In this document: positions 60,410 through 64,000 of the stretch, one piece after another
Numbering within the stretch: the first letter of the stretch is position 1
How the letters are laid out: the number at the start of each line of letters is the position of its first letter
Origin: Synechococcales cyanobacterium CNB
GTDB taxonomy: Bacteria > Planctomycetota > Phycisphaerae > Phycisphaerales > UBA1924
NCBI GenBank assembly: GCA_030263455.1
Contig: SZOZ01000010.1
Location: 1-64,000, forward strand
Direction: 5' to 3'
DNA length: 64,000 nt
Translations under genes and position numbers: made by a program
Notes under the pieces: generated by a model
The model's database searches: none
Seen by the model: the letters and a program-made list of their open reading frames with translations, nothing else
What the model was told of the DNA's origin: nothing

Positions 60410-60557
60410 GGGTGCTTCGCGTGATCGGTCCTGGATCGAACAAGCCGGAGGCGTCCAGTATACGAACCGCCATGCCCGGCCCACCGTCCGTCCGCTCTCG
60501 CGCTTCGGACTTCCTCCCTCGGCCTCCGCCTAAACTCCCGCCCCAGGGAACCACGCC

Positions 60558-61847
60558 ATGCCGTACACGATCCGCCCCGAGCAGGGCTTCACCGTTGACG
60601 CCGAGAGCACCGACTATCTGTCGCGCCACGTGGACACGGGCGACCGCTGGGTGCTGAACTTCGGCCCGCAGCACCCGGCCACGCACACCACGCTGCGCCT
60701 GGTGCTCGAACTCGACGGCGAGCGGATCGCGCGGTGCACGCCGCACATCGGCTACCTGCACTCCGGGTTCGAGAAACTCGGCGAGCACCTCGACTACAAC
60801 CAGTACGTCACCATTGTCAGCCGGATGAACTACCTCTCGCCGGTGGCGAACGACATCTGCTGGCACCACGCGGTCGAGACGCTCTTCGGCATCGACATCA
60901 CGCCCCGGTGCAAGGTTCTGCGCACCATCATGGCGGAGCTGGGCCGCATCCAGGACCACCTGCTGTGCGTCGGCGCGGCCGCCCTCGATCTCGGCGCGTT
61001 CACCGGCTTCCTCTACGCCTTCAACCCCAGGGAGAAGATCTACGACCTGTGCGACTTCATCTCCGGCCAGCGCTTCCACCCCGACTGGACCCGCGTCGGC
61101 GGCCTGATGCAGGACCTCCCCGACGAGCGCGTCTTCAAGACCATGGTCAAGGACTTCATCCACAATGACCTGCCGCGCGCCGTGGACGACCTCGTCAAGC
61201 TCGTTGAGCGCAACCGCATCTTCATCGATCGTACCCGCGGCATCGGCGTGCTGACGAAGGACCAGGCGATCGCGTGGTCGATCTCCGGTCCGGTCGCCCG
61301 CGCCAGCGGCGTGCGCCGCGACCTGCGCAAGGACGCTCCTTACCTCTGCTATGCCGACAACTGGGACGGGCAGGGTGCGCCCGCGGTCAAGTTCAGCGTG
61401 CCCATCGCCGAGGAGGGCGACGTTTACGCCCGCTTCCTGGTGCGCGTCGAGGAGATCAAGCAGTCGGTCCGGATCATTGACCAGCTCATCGATGACATCC
61501 CCGCCGGCCCTGTCAACACCTTCCCCGACGGCAAGCTCGTCAAGCCGCCGAAGGCGGACGTCTACGGCTCGATCGAGGGCCTGATCCAGCACTTCGAACT
61601 CATCATGACCAACCGGGGCTGGGAGCCGCCCGTCGCCGAGGCCTACGGAGCGAACGAGACGGCCAACGGGGAACTGGGGTACTACGTCGTCTCCGACGGC
61701 TCGCCCCGCGCATGGCGCGCCGCGACGCGCCCGCCGAGTTTCATCAACTACCAGGTCATGGCGATGCTCACCGAGGGCCACATGCTGGCCGACGTTGTGG
61801 CGATCCTCGGCTCGCTGAACATCGTCGCGGCGGAACTGGACAGGTAG
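60558..61847 (+). CDS. nuoD: NADH-quinone oxidoreductase subunit D
   Basis: A 429-residue 49-kDa-type subunit of complex I, next to the quinone site. Signatures: LNFGPQHPATHTTLRLVLELDGERI, CTPHIGYLHSGFEKLGEHLDYNQYV, LMQDLPDERV and the C-terminal DVVAILGSLNIVAAELDR. The quinone-site His/Tyr region is intact. TAAACT (60531-60536) is a possible -10 element 21 bases before the ATG. It stands alone; no nuoB, C or other subunit is adjacent, matching the solitary nuoE at 1279. Confidence 0.95.
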   Translation: MPYTIRPEQGFTVDAESTDYLSRHVDTGDRWVLNFGPQHPATHTTLRLVLELDGERIARCTPHIGYLHSGFEKLGEHLDYNQYVTIVSRMNYLSPVANDICWHHAVETLFGIDITPRCKVLRTIMAELGRIQDHLLCVGAAALDLGAFTGFLYAFNPREKIYDLCDFISGQRFHPDWTRVGGLMQDLPDERVFKTMVKDFIHNDLPRAVDDLVKLVERNRIFIDRTRGIGVLTKDQAIAWSISGPVARASGVRRDLRKDAPYLCYADNWDGQGAPAVKFSVPIAEEGDVYARFLVRVEEIKQSVRIIDQLIDDIPAGPVNTFPDGKLVKPPKADVYGSIEGLIQHFELIMTNRGWEPPVAEAYGANETANGELGYYVVSDGSPRAWRAATRPPSFINYQVMAMLTEGHMLADVVAILGSLNIVAAELDR

Positions 61848-61935
61848 TCGAAGGCGCCAGCGGCCAGCCCGCATGCTCGCGATACCGCGTGCAGATTGCG
61901 CAAGAGCGAGAGAGCGCGAGCGAGGTTTCACGCCG

Positions 61936-61967
61936 CTCCATTTGCCACTCCATTTCGAACTCCATTT
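61936..61967 (+). repeat. Three 12-base tandem repeats, CTCCATTT
   Basis: CTCCATTT begins at 61936, 61948 and 61960, an exact 12-base period, in the 272-base leader between nuoD and the FG-GAP gene. The third copy continues into CCCC, and TTTCCCC can pair with GGGGAAA about 35 bases downstream. Confidence 0.55.
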
Positions 61968-62044
61968 CCCCTGTCCCACTGGAGGAAACCTGCGGACTCC
62001 AAGGGGAAACGCCTTGTTTGCTGGCTCTTCCCGTGACCTCCGCC

Positions 62045-62113
62045 CTCCTTCGTCGCTGGCCCCTTGACGGCAATCCGGTTGCCGCCACGCAGCCACCAGC
62101 AACCACGAAGGAG
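62045..62113 (+). promoter_or_regulatory. Leader hairpin hiding the ribosome site of the FG-GAP gene
   Basis: CTCCTTCGT (62045-62053) is the exact complement of ACGAAGGAG (62105-62113), which contains the ribosome site AAGGAG of the GTG start at 62120. Nested inside are GCTGG (62055-62059) with CCAGC (62096-62100), and the stem CGGCAA (62068-62073) with TTGCCG (62079-62084) around TCCGG. The folded form would block translation, so this may be a thermosensor, riboswitch or protein-controlled switch. It matches no family I know by sequence. Confidence 0.5.
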
Positions 62114-62119
62114 AGACCC

Positions 62120-63757
62120 GTGAACGCCGCCCGAACGAATCACTCTCTGCCCCGCGGCCCCCTGGCGATGGCCGCGGCCACTGTGCTGGCTGCCGGCTCG
62201 GCGGTCGCCCAGGACTTCAACGGCGATGGCATCGCCGACCTGGCCGTTGTCGCCCCGGGCGAGTCCATCGGCGCGGCCGCCGGTGCAGGAGCGGTCACGA
62301 TCATCTACGGGGCGGGTCCGGGCGTGGGACTGGGCGCCTTCGCCCCGCTCCCAGCGGTGCAGATCACTCAGGCGACATTCGGCCTTGACCCTGTCGAGAC
62401 AGGCGACACCTTCGGCCTCTCGATGGCCTGGAGCGACTTCAACGGCGACGGCTTCGACGACCTCGCCATCGGCGCGCCCAACGAGGACGTCGGCGGCGCG
62501 GCCGACGCCGGCCTCGTGATCGTCCTCTACGGCTCACCGACCGGGCTTGCCCCGCTCGGCCCGCCCGTTCTCATGCAGGGCCTCGGCGGCATGCCCGACA
62601 CGCCCGAAGCCGGAGACCTTTTCGGCTGGTCGCTCACCACGGGCGATTTCAACGGCGACGGGTTCGATGACCTCGCCATCGGCGCGCCGGGCGAGAGCAT
62701 CTCGTTCGCCTCGCAGGGCGTCGTGCACCAGGTCTTCGGCTCGCCCGCCGGCCTCATGCCTGCCGGGCCGGGCATTCCCATGTTCGTCCAGAGTGTGCTC
62801 GGCGACCCCGACGAAGCGACCGACATGTTCGGCTACTCGCTCGCCGCGGGCGACTTCGACGGCGACGGCTTCGACGACCTCGTCATCGGCGCGCCCTTCG
62901 AGACCTTCGCCGGCAAGGGCGCGTGCGGCATGGTCAACGTCGTGTACGCGATGTCCGGCTTCGGCCTCGATCCGGCCGCACCCACAGCGCCCGAGGTCTG
63001 GACGCAGAACTCCCCCGGCGTTCCGCAGGTCGCCAACCCCTTCGACAACTTCGGCCTCACGCTCGCCGCCGGCGACTTCGACGGCAACGGCGCGGACGAT
63101 CTCGCCATCGGCGTCCCATACGAGAGCATCGGGGCAAAGACCAACTGCGGCGCGGTGAACGTGATCTATGGTGTGCCGATGCCGGGCGTCGGGCTCGATG
63201 CATTCGCCGCCGTCGCCGCCGAGATATGGCACCAGAACGTCACGGGCATCCCAGAGGTGAACGACGCGCATGACAATTTCGGCTACGCTCTCGCGGTCGG
63301 CGACTTCAACGGCGACGGCTTCGACGACCTCGCCGTTGGCGTGCCGTTCGAGGAGGTCAAGGCCATCAACGATTGCGGATACGTCAACGTCATCTACGGC
63401 GCCGGCCCGGGTCTCGGGCTTGAGACCGCGGGGACGGTCGTCGCGCAGGGCTGGCACCAGGACTCGCCCGCCGTGCCCAACTCCAACGAGGCTGCCGACT
63501 ACTTCGGCTTCGCGCTCGCCGTCGGTGACTTTGACGGCAACGGCGCGGATGACCTCGTCATCGGCGCCCGCGGCGAGGATCTCGGCGTCGTCGGCAACTG
63601 CGGCGCGGTCTTCGTGACCTACGGCAACCTCGCCGCCGGCGTCGGCCTCGACGGCACGATGCCCGTCGCCAGCCAGATCTGGCACCAGAACTCCCCCGGC
63701 ATCCCCGACTCCAACGAAAGCGACGACCTGTTCGGCGGCGGACTCGCCGGCGACTGA
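62120..63757 (+). CDS. Secreted FG-GAP repeat protein
   Basis: A 545-residue protein starting at GTG with AAGGAG seven bases upstream. A signal peptide ends AAGSAVAQ. Seven calcium-binding FG-GAP blades follow (DFNGDGIADLAV, DFNGDGFDDLAI twice, DFDGDGFDDLVI, DFDGNGADDLAI, DFNGDGFDDLAV, DFDGNGADDLVI) spaced about 65-75 residues, as in an integrin-alpha-like seven-bladed propeller. The chain ends at DLFGGGLAGD, the first strand of an eighth unit, which would close the ring. No anchor is seen. A surface adhesion or matrix role is likely. Expression may be governed by the leader hairpin. Confidence 0.88.
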   Translation: MNAARTNHSLPRGPLAMAAATVLAAGSAVAQDFNGDGIADLAVVAPGESIGAAAGAGAVTIIYGAGPGVGLGAFAPLPAVQITQATFGLDPVETGDTFGLSMAWSDFNGDGFDDLAIGAPNEDVGGAADAGLVIVLYGSPTGLAPLGPPVLMQGLGGMPDTPEAGDLFGWSLTTGDFNGDGFDDLAIGAPGESISFASQGVVHQVFGSPAGLMPAGPGIPMFVQSVLGDPDEATDMFGYSLAAGDFDGDGFDDLVIGAPFETFAGKGACGMVNVVYAMSGFGLDPAAPTAPEVWTQNSPGVPQVANPFDNFGLTLAAGDFDGNGADDLAIGVPYESIGAKTNCGAVNVIYGVPMPGVGLDAFAAVAAEIWHQNVTGIPEVNDAHDNFGYALAVGDFNGDGFDDLAVGVPFEEVKAINDCGYVNVIYGAGPGLGLETAGTVVAQGWHQDSPAVPNSNEAADYFGFALAVGDFDGNGADDLVIGARGEDLGVVGNCGAVFVTYGNLAAGVGLDGTMPVASQIWHQNSPGIPDSNESDDLFGGGLAGD

Positions 63758-63815
63758 CGCGCTCGAAACACTCCAGAGCGATCCGGGGCGGGGCTTTGAA
63801 GGCCACACCCCGTTG

Positions 63816-64000
63816 TCACTGCTGGCCGCTCCCGCCCAGTTGGTGGCGCACCAGTTGCCGGTAGGTCTCGCATCGTGCGATCAGCTCGCCGTGCGGCCCC
63901 TGGTCCACGATGCGGCCGGCGTCCAGCACGACGATGCGATCGGCGTTGAGCACGGTGCTGAGCCGGTGGGCGACGATGAGGCAGGTTCGCCCGCCGTGGA
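63816..64000 (-). CDS. C-terminal end of an ABC exporter, cut by window edge
   Basis: The last 61 codons of an ABC transporter ATPase domain, read from the window edge to TGA at 63816. [20 protein letters not shown] contains the H-switch His (VAHRLST), and [16 protein letters not shown] is the typical end of exporter-type ATPases such as MsbA or lipid/peptide exporters. The membrane domain lies outside the window, so the substrate is unknown. It is convergent with the FG-GAP gene across a 58-base gap that shows no clear terminator. Confidence 0.88.
   Translation of the reverse strand, partial: HGGRTCLIVAHRLSTVLNADRIVVLDAGRIVDQGPHGELIARCETYRQLVRHQLGGSGQQ

Noticed and set aside
60410-60557. 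Upstream GTG at 60484 as the certain start of the GT-C-like protein
   Set aside because: Neither GTG has a ribosome site; the extra 25 residues lack a signal or helix, so the shorter form was chosen while keeping the longer as an option.
61875-61921. GCTCGCG/CGCGAGC hairpin after nuoD as a terminator
   Set aside because: Long loop and no T run; it may simply be part of the structured leader of the next gene.

Overview
The window is very GC-rich, densely coded DNA with short intergenic gaps; no gene-free stretch exceeds 300 bases. The gene content points to a planctomycete, most likely a Phycisphaerae-type lineage. The signs are an ECF sigma factor of the subfamily common in planctomycetes and acidobacteria, a fused CcoN-CcoO oxidase subunit, a DUF3299-like protein beside an FtsX-type ABC transporter, a lamin-tail protein, an FG-GAP protein, and many C/G homopolymer runs inside genes. 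This is inference from family distribution; there is no rRNA gene to confirm it.

Layout. 1-3.6 kb, minus strand: small lipoproteins and conserved hypotheticals, nuoE, a lamin-tail protein and an ECF sigma factor. 3.7-7.3 kb: a large MscK-type mechanosensitive channel. 7.3-15.8 kb, minus strand: a complete cbb3 oxidase and assembly operon (ccoNO-Q-P-G-H-DsbD-like-I-S) with overlapping junctions. An Rrf2 regulator is transcribed away from it across an AT-rich dyad. 16.4-19.2 kb: a sulfur cluster (rhodanese, TauE-type permease, persulfide-dioxygenase-like MBL fused to rhodaneses). 19.4-25 kb: purK, galK, a DUF3299-like protein and a two-gene ABC transporter. 25.1-27.5 kb: a secreted GH127 beta-L-arabinofuranosidase-like enzyme. 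27.5-32 kb: a histidine cluster led by a His-rich leader peptide with terminator and antiterminator, then hisG, a broken hisC, hisB and a HisH-HisF fusion that carries an in-frame palindromic insertion. 32-44 kb: PPi-type phosphofructokinase, two secreted amidohydrolase-like proteins, a PAS-LuxR regulator, a GmhB-like phosphatase and a heptosyltransferase-like GT9, a histone-like K/R/A/T repeat protein, a broken class II DAHP synthase, a PilZ-like protein and a HIT protein. 44-45.7 kb: leucyl aminopeptidase. 45.8-60.4 kb: a surface-polysaccharide locus with an ABC exporter (Wzm/Wzt with a C-terminal glycan-binding-type extension), a double methyltransferase with a Trp-rich coiled coil, a GT2-GT4 fusion, another GT2, a GT-C-like membrane protein and accessory proteins. 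60.5-64 kb: nuoD, an FG-GAP protein behind a structured leader that can hide its ribosome site, and the end of an ABC exporter.

The best observations are the his attenuator, the HisH-HisF fusion with a palindrome inserted in frame inside HisF, the family of dispersed palindromes between genes, the WbdD-like double methyltransferase/coiled-coil protein beside Wzm/Wzt, and the ribosome-site-sequestering leader upstream of the FG-GAP gene. Two biosynthetic genes (hisC and DAHP synthase) each lack roughly 60 nt plus the reading frame. That could be real gene decay, but an assembly error must be excluded first.
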